Positions 8,298 through 16,863 of a DNA stretch of 50,271 nucleotides are shown piece after piece. The stretch is taken from positions 1 through 50,271 of the forward strand of contig JALOTY010000020.1 in NCBI GenBank assembly GCA_025457665.1, given 5' to 3'. Origin of the DNA: Akkermansiaceae bacterium (GTDB lineage: Bacteria > Verrucomicrobiota > Verrucomicrobiia > Verrucomicrobiales > Akkermansiaceae). The translations under genes and the position numbers were made by a program. Within the stretch, counting starts at the first letter, position 1; the number at the start of each line of letters is the position of its first letter. Below the pieces are notes generated by a model. The model was not told the origin of the DNA. It saw only the letters and a program-made list of their open reading frames with translations, and made no database searches.

Positions 8298-10052
8298 ATG
8301 ACAGAAAGCCCCGCAACCTCTACCCGCGATTCCCGCATCGCTTGGACCGGCCTGGTTCTTCTCCTGGGGCTGTTGGTCGTCCTCTTCCTTCCCGGCTTCT
8401 CCTCGCCGTTGATTTTTGACGACAGCCCGACGATGAAGCAAATCGAGGGTTTCGATCATTGGTGGCAGACTCTCGGGCCCGACACCTTCGGGTTCATGCG
8501 GCCGGTGAAGAATCTCTTCTTTTACCTCTGCATGCAGCTCGGCGGTTCCCTGGTGCTGTTTCACAGCATCACTCTGGCGGCCTACCTTCTCGCCGCATTC
8601 GGCGTCTTCATCCTCGCCCGCAGGCTTCTCGATAGCCCACTGTGGGGCCTCGCCGCCGCCGCCATCTGGAGCCTTTCCGCCGCGCACGTCACCCTCGGGG
8701 TCTGGGCCAGTGCTTTCAATATCTCCATTGCCGCCGCGGCCTTCGGTTTCGGCATCACCTCCTGGGACAAATGGCGGGAAAACCCCTCCCGCAAGCAATC
8801 CGCCGTCAGCTTCTTCCTCTGGCTCATCGTCGGACTGCTGTCCTACGAAACGGCGATCGCCATCGCCCCCATCGCCGTGCTCATCGATCTCTACCGCGGT
8901 CGCCCTGTTTTCCAAAAGGCCGCCCTCCTCCGCTACACCGCCATTGCCGTCACGGTCCTCAGCTATCTCGTGGCTCGGCATTTCAATCAGGCCGATTTCA
9001 AGGACGGCGGGAATCCCGGTTTCACCGCCGATATCCAGCCCTGGCAAATCGCCGTTTCCGCCCCCTATTTCCTCTGGACCCACTTCATGATGTGGCTCGC
9101 CCCCTGGGGTCGCATCGAGTTCTTTGGCAACTACATCTGGGACCGCTCCATCCCGGCCATCATTCTCCCCTTCTGCTGGTTGATGCTCATCGGCCTCATC
9201 GTCCTCGGCGTCCGCTTCTGGCAACCGGGAAGGATCGCCATCGCCGGTGCCGCATGGTTTCTCGCCGCCGCCTTCCCCTCGGGAAATTTCATTCCCTTCG
9301 GAAACACCCCCTATGCGGACTACTACGTCCCCATCCCCGCCATCGGACTCACTCTCCTGACCGTCGGCATCCTTCGCGCCCTCTCCCGCCACCTCGTCAC
9401 CCACCCCTCCACAAATCCCCAGGCACGCTTCGCGGCCCTTGCCGTGATCGTCATCATCGTCGGTGCCCGCGGAGCCAATGGGATCGCCATGACGGATTGG
9501 ATCCAGGCTTGGAAAACCCCGGCCATGGTCATGGCCAAAACCGCCCTCGCCCGACCCTATCAGTATTACGCCAAGGCCACCGCCGCCCACATGATGGAAT
9601 TCATGGGCGACCTTGAGACGGCCGAATTCTACGCTAGATCCTCCATGGCCGATTACCCGGAAATCTGCGTCCCTTACTTCGTCCTCGGCCGCATCCATTT
9701 CCGCCGCGGGGAATACCAAGAGGCCGAAGCCTACTTCCGTCAGGTCCTGGAAAAACGCGCAGCTACGCCCGACCTCATCGTCGATACCCACCTCCACCTC
9801 GGCCGCCTCATCGGCCAGGACCCGGAGAAGGCCGATGAAGCCTTCAAACATTACTTCGTGATCCTCAGCGAATCCCACGACTATCAGCACATCCCCGCCA
9901 TCCTCGAATCTGCCGATCTCTACCGCCGCGCGGAGCGACCCGTGGACCAGATCAAGATCCTCGAGCGCGGTCTCCATTACTACCCGGACAACGAACTCAT
10001 CCGCAAAGCCTTCGATGAGGCCAAGGCGGCCGCCGCCGCGGAGAAACCATGA
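8298..10052 (+). CDS. GT-C-like membrane glycosyltransferase with C-terminal TPR repeats
   Basis: A 584-residue inner-membrane protein. Residues about 15-410 contain roughly ten hydrophobic helices, with an early acidic loop after helix 1 (LIFDDSPTMKQ) like the catalytic DD/DE loop of GT-C enzymes. Residues about 420-575 are soluble and read as TPR-like repeats (YFVLGRIHFRRGEYQEAEAYFRQ). The architecture matches TMTC/PMT-related proteins that use polyprenyl-phosphate sugars as donors. It is the first gene of a four-gene operon: its stop overlaps the next start (ATGA at 10049-10052). The company of a DprE-type pathway suggests that it uses the lipid-linked pentose made there, but donor and acceptor are inferred. 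Confidence 0.82.
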   Translation: MTESPATSTRDSRIAWTGLVLLLGLLVVLFLPGFSSPLIFDDSPTMKQIEGFDHWWQTLGPDTFGFMRPVKNLFFYLCMQLGGSLVLFHSITLAAYLLAAFGVFILARRLLDSPLWGLAAAAIWSLSAAHVTLGVWASAFNISIAAAAFGFGITSWDKWRENPSRKQSAVSFFLWLIVGLLSYETAIAIAPIAVLIDLYRGRPVFQKAALLRYTAIAVTVLSYLVARHFNQADFKDGGNPGFTADIQPWQIAVSAPYFLWTHFMMWLAPWGRIEFFGNYIWDRSIPAIILPFCWLMLIGLIVLGVRFWQPGRIAIAGAAWFLAAAFPSGNFIPFGNTPYADYYVPIPAIGLTLLTVGILRALSRHLVTHPSTNPQARFAALAVIVIIVGARGANGIAMTDWIQAWKTPAMVMAKTALARPYQYYAKATAAHMMEFMGDLETAEFYARSSMADYPEICVPYFVLGRIHFRRGEYQEAEAYFRQVLEKRAATPDLIVDTHLHLGRLIGQDPEKADEAFKHYFVILSESHDYQHIPAILESADLYRRAERPVDQIKILERGLHYYPDNELIRKAFDEAKAAAAAEKP

Positions 10053-11500
10053 ACGATTCCCAGCCAGCACCGGATGGCAGGATCCCCCTTTGCGTGGATC
10101 TCGATGGCACCTTCATCCGCTCGGATCTTCTCATCGAAGGGGTCCTCCGATTCCTCCGTCACCGCCCGGCCGATGCCTGGCGGATCATCCCCTGGATTCT
10201 TGCCGGGAAAACCCGTCTCAAGGCCGAACTCGCCCGCGCCCTCCCGCCTCCCGCCACCCCACCCCCGGTCAATGCCGAACTCGCCGCCTGGATGCGCGAA
10301 GAGCAGGACTCCGGCCGCCCCGTCATCCTCGCCACCGCTTCGCATCGCGATGCCCTCAAACCCATCGAAGGGCTGTTTCCCTTCGATGAAATCCTCTGCT
10401 CGGACGACACCACCAACCTCAAGGGTGAAACCAAGGCCCGCGTCCTCGTCGAGCGCTTCGGGGAAAAGGGCTTCGATTACGCCGGCGACTCGTCCGCCGA
10501 TCACGCCATCTGGAAACACTCCCGCAAGGCCATCCCCGTCTTCCACTCGCGCACGCGGCTGGAGGCGATGAAATCGAAGTACGATGTCGATCGTACTTTC
10601 TGCACCAACTCGACCTCATGGCCGCACTGGGCCAAGGCGCTCCGAATCCATCAATGGGCGAAAAACCTCCTCATCGCCCTCCCCTTCCTCGCCGGCCACC
10701 ATTTCCACACCCTCTGGCAGTTGGCTGGCCTCTTCGCCGCCTTCCTCGCCATGAGCCTCTGCGCCTCCGGCACCTATCTGTGGAACGATCTTCTCGATCT
10801 CGAATACGACCGTGCCCACCCGCGCAAACGCGAGCGCCTCGCCGCCTCCGGGCGCACGGACTTGCGGAAAATCATCCTCGTGTCCCTCGTCCTCGTCGTC
10901 GCCGGCCTCAGCGGTGGCTTCTGGTTGGATCCCGGTTTCGGCCTGCTCCTGCTCGGCTACATCGTCGCCACCCTCTCCTACTCGCTTTGCATCAAACGCA
11001 TCGCCCTTGCCGATATCTTCCTCCTCGCCTTCCTCTATCTCTCCCGCATCGTCGGCGGCATCCTGATTTCCGACGCCAGGATTTCCTTCTGGCTCTTCGC
11101 CTTTTCCTTCCTGCTCTTCCTCTCGCTCGCCGCGGCCAAACGCCACGTCGAACTCCAGCTCAATGCCGCCAAAGGCGACGATGGCATCAAGGGCCGCGGT
11201 TACCAAACGGCCGACATCCCCGCCGTCGGCGGCATCGGCATCGCCACCGGCGTCGCTTCCTGCATCGTTCTCGGCCTCTACTCGAACAGCCAGCAGGTCC
11301 TCGCCCTCTATCAGAGCCCCCAGTGGTTCTGGGGCATCTGCGTGGTCGCTCTCTACTGGATCTCTCGTATTTGGTTTCTCACCCACCGCGGCTTGATGCA
11401 CGATGATCCCCTGGTCTTCGCCATCCGTGACCGCGGCACCTGGCTGCTCGCCCTCGCCGGGCTCGCCTGCGTGCTCCTCGCCCACCCCACCCCGTCCTGA
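10049..11500 (+). CDS. HAD phosphatase - UbiA prenyltransferase fusion (DPPR-synthase-like)
   Basis: A 483-residue fusion. Residues about 12-180 are a haloacid-dehalogenase domain with motif I DLDGT at 17-21 and a late GDSSADHAIW acidic motif. Residues about 193-480 are a UbiA-type prenyltransferase with eight or more helices: IHQWAKNLLIALP, then NDLLDLEYDRAHPRKRERLA near 246 (the Mg-binding NDxxDxxxD) and a second motif near YQTADIPAVGG. In mycobacteria the UbiA member Rv3806c joins decaprenyl phosphate to phosphoribosyl pyrophosphate. The following DprE1- and DprE2-like genes support the same reaction here. The HAD domain could remove the 5-phosphate, a step done in mycobacteria by a separate protein; that is inference. 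It is coupled to the next gene by a TGATG overlap. Confidence 0.88.
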   Translation: MNDSQPAPDGRIPLCVDLDGTFIRSDLLIEGVLRFLRHRPADAWRIIPWILAGKTRLKAELARALPPPATPPPVNAELAAWMREEQDSGRPVILATASHRDALKPIEGLFPFDEILCSDDTTNLKGETKARVLVERFGEKGFDYAGDSSADHAIWKHSRKAIPVFHSRTRLEAMKSKYDVDRTFCTNSTSWPHWAKALRIHQWAKNLLIALPFLAGHHFHTLWQLAGLFAAFLAMSLCASGTYLWNDLLDLEYDRAHPRKRERLAASGRTDLRKIILVSLVLVVAGLSGGFWLDPGFGLLLLGYIVATLSYSLCIKRIALADIFLLAFLYLSRIVGGILISDARISFWLFAFSFLLFLSLAAAKRHVELQLNAAKGDDGIKGRGYQTADIPAVGGIGIATGVASCIVLGLYSNSQQVLALYQSPQWFWGICVVALYWISRIWFLTHRGLMHDDPLVFAIRDRGTWLLALAGLACVLLAHPTPS

Positions 11501-12798
11501 TGCCCGCCATGAAAAGGACCCTCGCCTCCTGGGGCCGCATCCACCCCTGCACGGCCGATGTCGATAGCCCCGCCTGGGCGGATTCCATCCGCTTCGATGC
11601 CTCACCCGCACTCGCCTACGGCCTCGGCCGATCCTATGGCGATTCCTGCCTCCTTGATGGCGGGCATGTCATCGAAACCCGTTTCCTCGACCGCATCCTC
11701 GCCTTCGATCGCACCACCGGCCTGCTCAAGGCGGAAGCCGGCATTTCGCTCGACCAGATCCTCCGCTTCTGTGTCCCGCTCGGCTGGTTTCTGCCCACCA
11801 CACCCGGCACCCGTCAGGTCACTCTCGGTGGAGCCATCGCCAATGACGTGCATGGCAAAAACCACCACCGCTCCGGCTGCTTCGGCAATCACGTGGGCAA
11901 CATCGATCTCCTCCGCTCCGACCACTCCCGCCACCTTCTCCGCCCCGGCGAGCCCCTGCACTCCGCCACCATCGGGGGCCTCGGCCTCACCGGCATCATC
12001 ACCGCCGCAGAACTCCAACTCGTCCCCATCCGCTCCGCCTGCCTCGATGTCGAACTCGTCCGCTTCCGGGGGCTCGATGAATTCCTCACGATCTCCCGCG
12101 AATCATCGGAAACCTGGGAACACACCGTCGCCTGGATCGATTGCCTCGCCCACGGAAACTCGCTCGGGCGAGGGATCTTCATCCGGGGAAACTGGTCGGA
12201 ACACGGCGGGCTCGATCCCCATCCCGCCGCGAAACTCGCCGTTCCCATCGATTTCCCGAACTTCGCGCTCAATCGCTTCAGCATCGGCGCCTTCAACACC
12301 CTCTACTACCGCCGTTTCCCCGGCCGCACCTCGCGCATCCACCAGCATTACTCGCCCTTCTTCCATCCGCTCGATGCCGTCCACGGCTGGAGTCGCATCT
12401 ATGGAAAACGCGGCTTCTATCAGTATCAATGCGTCACCCCCTTTGAAGCCGGTGCCGAGCCCATGAATGAAATCCTCCGGCTCATCGCCGCCTCCGGCCA
12501 AGGCTCTTTCCTCGCCGTCCTGAAAACCTTCGGCGATGTCGCCTCGCCCGGCATGCTGTCCTTCCCTTCGCCCGGCATCACCCTCGCGCTCGACTTCGCC
12601 AATCAGGGGGCTTCCACCCTCGATCTCTTCAGGAAACTCGATGATGTCGTCCGCTCGGCCTCAGGGCGCTTCTATCCGGCCAAAGACGGGCGCATGGACC
12701 CGGCCGATTTCTTCCGCTCCTATCCACGCCTCGATGAGTTCCGCCATCATCTCGATCCCGGGATGAGTTCGGATTTCTGGAAACGCATGCACGCCTGA
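11500..12798 (+). CDS. dprE1: DprE1-like decaprenylphosphoryl-ribose 2'-oxidase (FAD)
   Basis: A 432-residue FAD enzyme; an alternative start at 11509 shortens it by three residues. The PP-loop GLGRSYGDS lies near residues 42-50 and TPGTRQVTLGGAIANDVHGKNHH near 100-125, closely matching mycobacterial DprE1 ([22 protein letters not shown]). FGNHV, GGLGLTGII, YQYQCVTP and FYPAKDGR, with the active-site Lys, are also conserved. DprE1 oxidises the 2'-OH of polyprenyl-phosphoryl-ribose, and DprE2 then reduces the ketone to give the arabinose form. At the position of Cys387, the benzothiazinone target, this protein has Ala (TLALDF against NICVDF). It lies inside the operon between the UbiA fusion and DprE2-like genes. 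Confidence 0.92.
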   Translation: MPAMKRTLASWGRIHPCTADVDSPAWADSIRFDASPALAYGLGRSYGDSCLLDGGHVIETRFLDRILAFDRTTGLLKAEAGISLDQILRFCVPLGWFLPTTPGTRQVTLGGAIANDVHGKNHHRSGCFGNHVGNIDLLRSDHSRHLLRPGEPLHSATIGGLGLTGIITAAELQLVPIRSACLDVELVRFRGLDEFLTISRESSETWEHTVAWIDCLAHGNSLGRGIFIRGNWSEHGGLDPHPAAKLAVPIDFPNFALNRFSIGAFNTLYYRRFPGRTSRIHQHYSPFFHPLDAVHGWSRIYGKRGFYQYQCVTPFEAGAEPMNEILRLIAASGQGSFLAVLKTFGDVASPGMLSFPSPGITLALDFANQGASTLDLFRKLDDVVRSASGRFYPAKDGRMDPADFFRSYPRLDEFRHHLDPGMSSDFWKRMHA

Positions 12799-12819
12799 AT
12801 CGCCCGCTCCCCTTCACCC

Positions 12820-13560
12820 ATGAGCCCATCCCGCTACCACGCCGCCATCTTCGGAGCCACCTCGGCCATTGCCACGGAAACCCTGCGCTCGCTCGTCGCC
12901 ACCCGCCCCGCTTCCCTCCTCCTCATCGGACGCCACGCCGGCAGACTCGAAACCCTCGCGGCGGACCTCCGCAGCCGCGGAGCGGAATGCCGGGTCCTCG
13001 CTCTCGATCTGTTAGATCCTGAGATCCCCTGGCATCAGCACCTTGCCGATACCACTTGGGACCTCTTTCTCATCGCCCACGGCTCCCTTCCGGATCAGGA
13101 AACCACTCTCACAGATCCTCATCTCATCGGTCGGGAGATTGATATCAATTTCATCAGCCCCATCCGCATCGCCGCAGCCTGCACGCCGCTTCTGGAAAAA
13201 CAGGGCAAGGGCACGCTTGCCATTTTCGGTTCCGTCGCCGGCGACCGCGGCCGCGCCTCGAACTATCTCTACGGTTCCACCAAGGCGGGGATCGATGCCT
13301 TTCTTTCCGGCCTCCGCCATCGCCTCGCCAAACACCCCGGCGTCCGCGTGGTCCTCTTGAAACCCGGCATGACCGATACTCCCATGACTGCCGGGATGCC
13401 CAAGGGCCCTCTTTTCAGCAGCGCGGAAAAAGTCGGCCTGCTTGCCTGGCATGCCATTCAACAAGGCAAAGCCGTCGCCTACCTGCCATCGTGGTGGTTC
13501 CTCATCATGAACCTCATCCGCCACCTTCCGCGCTTCCTGCTTCACCGCACCAAGCTCTGA
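12820..13560 (+). CDS. dprE2: DprE2-like short-chain dehydrogenase
   Basis: A 246-residue short-chain dehydrogenase/reductase. The N-terminal IFGATSAIA motif is the nucleotide loop variant typical of DprE2. The catalytic Ser is in FGSVAGDRGRAS and the YxxxK motif is YGSTK, the same GDRGRxSNxxYGSxKAG arrangement as mycobacterial DprE2. A hydrophobic C-terminal tail (WWFLIMNLIRHLPRFLL) suggests membrane association. It is expected to use NADH or NADPH to reduce polyprenyl-phosphoryl-2-keto-erythro-pentose to the arabinose form. It is the last gene of the operon, 21 bases after dprE1, and converges on the gene at 13575 with 14 bases between them. Confidence 0.88.
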   Translation: MSPSRYHAAIFGATSAIATETLRSLVATRPASLLLIGRHAGRLETLAADLRSRGAECRVLALDLLDPEIPWHQHLADTTWDLFLIAHGSLPDQETTLTDPHLIGREIDINFISPIRIAAACTPLLEKQGKGTLAIFGSVAGDRGRASNYLYGSTKAGIDAFLSGLRHRLAKHPGVRVVLLKPGMTDTPMTAGMPKGPLFSSAEKVGLLAWHAIQQGKAVAYLPSWWFLIMNLIRHLPRFLLHRTKL

Positions 13561-13574
13561 AATCGCGGAGAACT

Positions 13575-14852
13575 TCATTTGCTCTCGACGACACAAGGCA
13601 GCAGCACCGCGTCATTCATGCCGTGAATCTTCTTCTTGTCCGCGGGAGCCAGCGTTGCCAGGCATCCGCCCAGCTTGGTTTCACCGGCGGCATCGATGAA
13701 ATAGTAAGGGCACAATCTCAGCCGTCCGCGCATCGTTTCCACCCCACCACGACCATCGCACACCGGATGTTCCACCACCTTCGTCTCGCGGAATTCCTGC
13801 ATGATCCACGGTTGTTGGGAAAAATCCTCCATCGCTCCCGCAAGCACTTCGCGCCATTCGTTCGATGGCAGATCATGCCCCACATGCACCCCGCGTGATC
13901 CCCAAGCGGTTTCGTGAAATCCACTGATCTTCAGCACCAGCTTGCGTTCTTTCTGGCTCAGGTTTCCCACCTCATCCCAGCCATGCACATCCAGCCGCGG
14001 CAAGGCCGCTTGCGCCGGCAGCGGTGACGGATCCACCACCCATCCAAAGGGCACCCACTCGCGCAGCCGCTGCAAATGACTGCCCCGCAGCACCCCTTCC
14101 CACATCCGTCGCAGGGAAGGCGTCCACAATAGGGCAAGCCACAGCTTGTCTTCCAAATGCGGCAGACAAGGCGGCGTCAAGTCCACCCCACCCTCCACCG
14201 ATCTCTCGGCCAGCGCGCGGAAAAGATCCATCGACTCCCAGTCAAACCACTCGAAAAACCGATACACCGACTCCGCCCCATCAAAATCCTCCGGAGCCAC
14301 CACGTGCCGGCCTCCACCCGCCTGCTGTGCCAGCCATGCCATTTCCTCGCGATACTCGCCGCCTTCTTCGGAGACGACCACCGCCGCGCCTTCACCGGTC
14401 ACGCTTCGAAAACCCTCCGCCATGCCCTTCGCGCCGCCGATCACATCGAAACCCGCTCCGGCATAAATCTCCGCCAACCACCCCGCGATCCCCATCCCGC
14501 CCGGCACCGAGTCCAGCTCGGTCAGCGCAAAACCCTCCTCACCTAACAACAAGTCCGGCCGGATCACCCGCGGCCGATGTCCCAGCTTCCCCGCTTTCCG
14601 CTGCACCTCCACCATCCACGTCGGTTTCCCGGTATCTAACAACTCGGCAATCCATGGCGGCAGTCCACCCGCCGCGCTTCTCCGATAAATCTCGTCGCAA
14701 GCCTGCTGGAACCTCGCCAGCACATGCCCCATGCCCTCAACCGCCCGCCACTCCCGCTTGGTGAGCACCCATGGCTGCGGGGAAAATTTCCATTCGCGGC
14801 CGAATTTCCGCACCACGCCATCCTTCAGGCAGGCCTCGAATTCCGCATTCAT
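13575..14852 (-). CDS. Conserved protein with ATP-grasp / glutathionylspermidine-synthase-like features
   Basis: A 425-residue soluble protein from the ATG at 14852, which overlaps the ruvA stop in ATGA form. The open frame extends to 15137 but that part is antisense-like Gly/Ala sequence within ruvA. Recognisable segments are RPDLLLGEEGFALTELDS followed by PGGMGIAGW, then KLVLKISGFHETAWGSRGV and PWIMQEF near the C-terminus. These resemble the ADP-binding and Lys/Glu strands of ATP-grasp proteins in permuted synthetases. The family is not one I can name with certainty. The coupling to ruvA may only reflect gene packing. The function would be ATP-dependent ligation if the fold is right. Confidence 0.65.
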   Translation of the reverse strand: MNAEFEACLKDGVVRKFGREWKFSPQPWVLTKREWRAVEGMGHVLARFQQACDEIYRRSAAGGLPPWIAELLDTGKPTWMVEVQRKAGKLGHRPRVIRPDLLLGEEGFALTELDSVPGGMGIAGWLAEIYAGAGFDVIGGAKGMAEGFRSVTGEGAAVVVSEEGGEYREEMAWLAQQAGGGRHVVAPEDFDGAESVYRFFEWFDWESMDLFRALAERSVEGGVDLTPPCLPHLEDKLWLALLWTPSLRRMWEGVLRGSHLQRLREWVPFGWVVDPSPLPAQAALPRLDVHGWDEVGNLSQKERKLVLKISGFHETAWGSRGVHVGHDLPSNEWREVLAGAMEDFSQQPWIMQEFRETKVVEHPVCDGRGGVETMRGRLRLCPYYFIDAAGETKLGGCLATLAPADKKKIHGMNDAVLLPCVVESK

Positions 14853-15442
14853 GACATTGATCGCAGCGCCCCCCGCACCAGCTCCTCGGTGCCCGCCGCC
14901 GGATTCGCATCCAGCATTGCCCGCACCGCCTTGCGCGCATCCACCTGTTTGTAGCCCAGCGCCACCAGCGCCAGCTCGGCATCCGCCGCTGCCGGCTGCA
15001 TCGTCCCGCTCGCCACCTGCTGCCAGGTTTCCGCCATCCCCACCTTGTCCTTCAGCTCCAGCACGATCCGCTCGGCGGTCTTTTTCCCCAGACCCTTGAT
15101 CCGCGAAAGCTCGGCGACCTCGCCGCCCGCCACACACATCTTGAAGCGCCCCACCGGCATGCCGTTGAGCACCGCCATCGCGATCGCCGGGCCGATGCCG
15201 CTGACACGATCGATCAAAAGCAAAAACACATCCCGCTCCTCCTCACTCGCGAATCCATACAGCACCTGCGCGTTCTCCCGTTGATGATGATAGATCCGCA
15301 GATCGATGGGTCGGCCCTCCACCGGATGCAGCGCGTCCACGCTGGAGAGCGGCACCATCACCTCATAACCCACCCCGCCCGCGCCCACCACCAGGCGGTT
15401 CGGATAAGACTCCCAGACTTCCCCTTTCAATCGCACGATCAT
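14849..15442 (-). CDS. ruvA: Holliday junction branch migration protein RuvA
   Basis: A 197-residue protein from the ATG at 15442 (MIVRLKGEVWE), which fits the normal RuvA length of about 200. The N-terminal OB domain contains the GVGYEV block and YHHQREN...LYGF. Two helix-hairpin-helix motifs follow: LIDRVSGIGPAIAMAVLN and LSRIKGLGKKTAERIVLELK. The C-terminal three-helix domain that contacts RuvB reads ELALVALGYKQVDARKAV. RuvA binds four-way junctions as a tetramer and loads the RuvB motor. ruvB and ruvC are not in the window. It is translationally coupled to the next gene by a 4-base overlap. Confidence 0.97.
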   Translation of the reverse strand: MIVRLKGEVWESYPNRLVVGAGGVGYEVMVPLSSVDALHPVEGRPIDLRIYHHQRENAQVLYGFASEEERDVFLLLIDRVSGIGPAIAMAVLNGMPVGRFKMCVAGGEVAELSRIKGLGKKTAERIVLELKDKVGMAETWQQVASGTMQPAAADAELALVALGYKQVDARKAVRAMLDANPAAGTEELVRGALRSMS

Positions 15443-15536
15443 CCCCACCCACCTTGCCCCGCGCCTCCCCCACGTCAATTCCCTTCCCCGCTTCCATTTT
15501 CCCGGCAAGCCCCAAGCGCCCCCTCGTCAGGGAAAC

Positions 15537-16745
15537 GTGAAAACACCGCTCCGCCACTTCCTCACCGGCACCGCCGGCACCGCCATCCTCGCCCTCACCG
15601 TCACCGCCGGTTCGCTCCTCCCGCCTGCGGGAAACGATGACAGCCAGCCGCTCGTGCGTTTCGATGACTCCACGGCCGCAGCCACGCCGCAAACAGTCGT
15701 CGATCTCACCGCAGCCACCGCCGCCGCCATGCCCTCCATCGTCACCCTCGAAGTCGGCCCCGGCCACGAAATCGCCCACCGCGGATTTGGCAAGGGTCGC
15801 CAGGAAACGGAAGAAGAGTCCGATGGCAGCCTCGGCACCGGAGTGATCATTTCCTCCACCGGCCACCTCGTGACCAACCACCACGTCATCGAAAGCGGCG
15901 GCAACATCACCGTCACTCTCGCCGATGGCCGCAGTTTCCCCGCCACCATCCTCGGCAGCGATGAGGAAAGCGATCTCGCCTTGCTGAAAATCGAGGCCAC
16001 CGATCTCCACCCGGCCCGCTTTGCCGATTCCGATACCCTCCGCCTCGGCCAGCCCGTCGCGGCCATTGGAAATCCCTTCGGCGTCGGCGTCTCGGTCTCC
16101 TCCGGCATCATCAGCGCCCTCGGCCGCCATGGCACGAACCTCACCACGGATGATTTCTTCATCCAGACCGATGCCGCCCTGAACCCCGGCAACTCCGGCG
16201 GTGCCCTCATCGATGTCCACGGCCGCGTCATCGGCATCAACACCGCCATCTACTCCCGCACCGGAGCCCACGCCGGCATCGGCTTCGCCGTTCCCTCGGT
16301 CACCGTGCAATCGGTCTGCGAACAACTCCGCCTCCACGGCAATGTCCGCCGCGGCATGCTCGGCGTGACCATGGAAACCACCAATCAGGGCGGAGACGGC
16401 ATCGGCATCGAGGAAATCGCCGCCGATAGCCCCGCCGCCCGCGCCGGTCTCCGCCGTGGCGACCGCATCATCGCCATCGATGACGAAACCGTCACCAGCC
16501 CCGCCGAACTCCGCAACCGCATCCGCCTGCTCCGCGAAGGCGGCCAGGTCACCATCACGGTCCTGCGCGGCACGGAAAGCATCGAAATCCCCGTCACCCT
16601 CGATTCCACCACCACCGCCTTGCAGGACCCCCGCAGGGAAACCGACCCGGAGTGGAACCCCCGCACCCCGCCGGAAAAAGCCTGGCCCACCCCGGATGTC
16701 CCACCCAGCCCGTACGGCCGCAAACACCGCTTGATTCCCGATTGA
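15537..16745 (+). CDS. HtrA/DegP-type periplasmic serine protease with one PDZ domain
   Basis: A 402-residue protein starting at GTG 15537. Residues 1-27 form a signal peptide. The trypsin-like S1C domain has the full triad: His116 in TNHHVIE, Asp146 in EESDLALL and Ser220 in NPGNSGGAL. A PDZ domain spans about 265-350 with RGMLGVTM as the carboxylate loop and GLRRGDRIIAIDD. The C-terminal tail of about 45 residues is Pro-rich. With only one PDZ it is closer to DegS than DegP in architecture, but it lacks a clear retained membrane anchor. The expected role is quality control or regulated proteolysis in the periplasm. Confidence 0.92.
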   Translation: MKTPLRHFLTGTAGTAILALTVTAGSLLPPAGNDDSQPLVRFDDSTAAATPQTVVDLTAATAAAMPSIVTLEVGPGHEIAHRGFGKGRQETEEESDGSLGTGVIISSTGHLVTNHHVIESGGNITVTLADGRSFPATILGSDEESDLALLKIEATDLHPARFADSDTLRLGQPVAAIGNPFGVGVSVSSGIISALGRHGTNLTTDDFFIQTDAALNPGNSGGALIDVHGRVIGINTAIYSRTGAHAGIGFAVPSVTVQSVCEQLRLHGNVRRGMLGVTMETTNQGGDGIGIEEIAADSPAARAGLRRGDRIIAIDDETVTSPAELRNRIRLLREGGQVTITVLRGTESIEIPVTLDSTTTALQDPRRETDPEWNPRTPPEKAWPTPDVPPSPYGRKHRLIPD

Positions 16746-16761
16746 CCCCTCCCGCTCCGCC

Positions 16762-16783
16762 TCCCGCCAGAGGCGGGGCCTTT
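16762..16783 (+). terminator. Possible terminator after the HtrA-like gene
   Basis: A 7-bp GC-rich stem, TCCCGCC at 16762-16768 against GGCGGGG at 16772-16778, with one T-G pair, a 3-base loop and a short T-containing tail from 16781. It lies 17 bases after the protease stop. The T-tract is weak. Confidence 0.4.
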
Positions 16784-16863
16784 CCATTTCGTGGAAATTC
16801 CATCCTTCCCCTCCCTCCCGCACGCCGTTAGACCTTGGCCAACCGTTTTCTCGACTTCCCCTC

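Noticed and set aside
8259..10070. Long minus-strand open frame (603 aa) opposite the glycosyltransferase gene
   Set aside because: Gly/Glu/Asp-rich low-complexity translation with no domain; it is a GC-frame shadow of a clearly membrane-spanning protein on the other strand.
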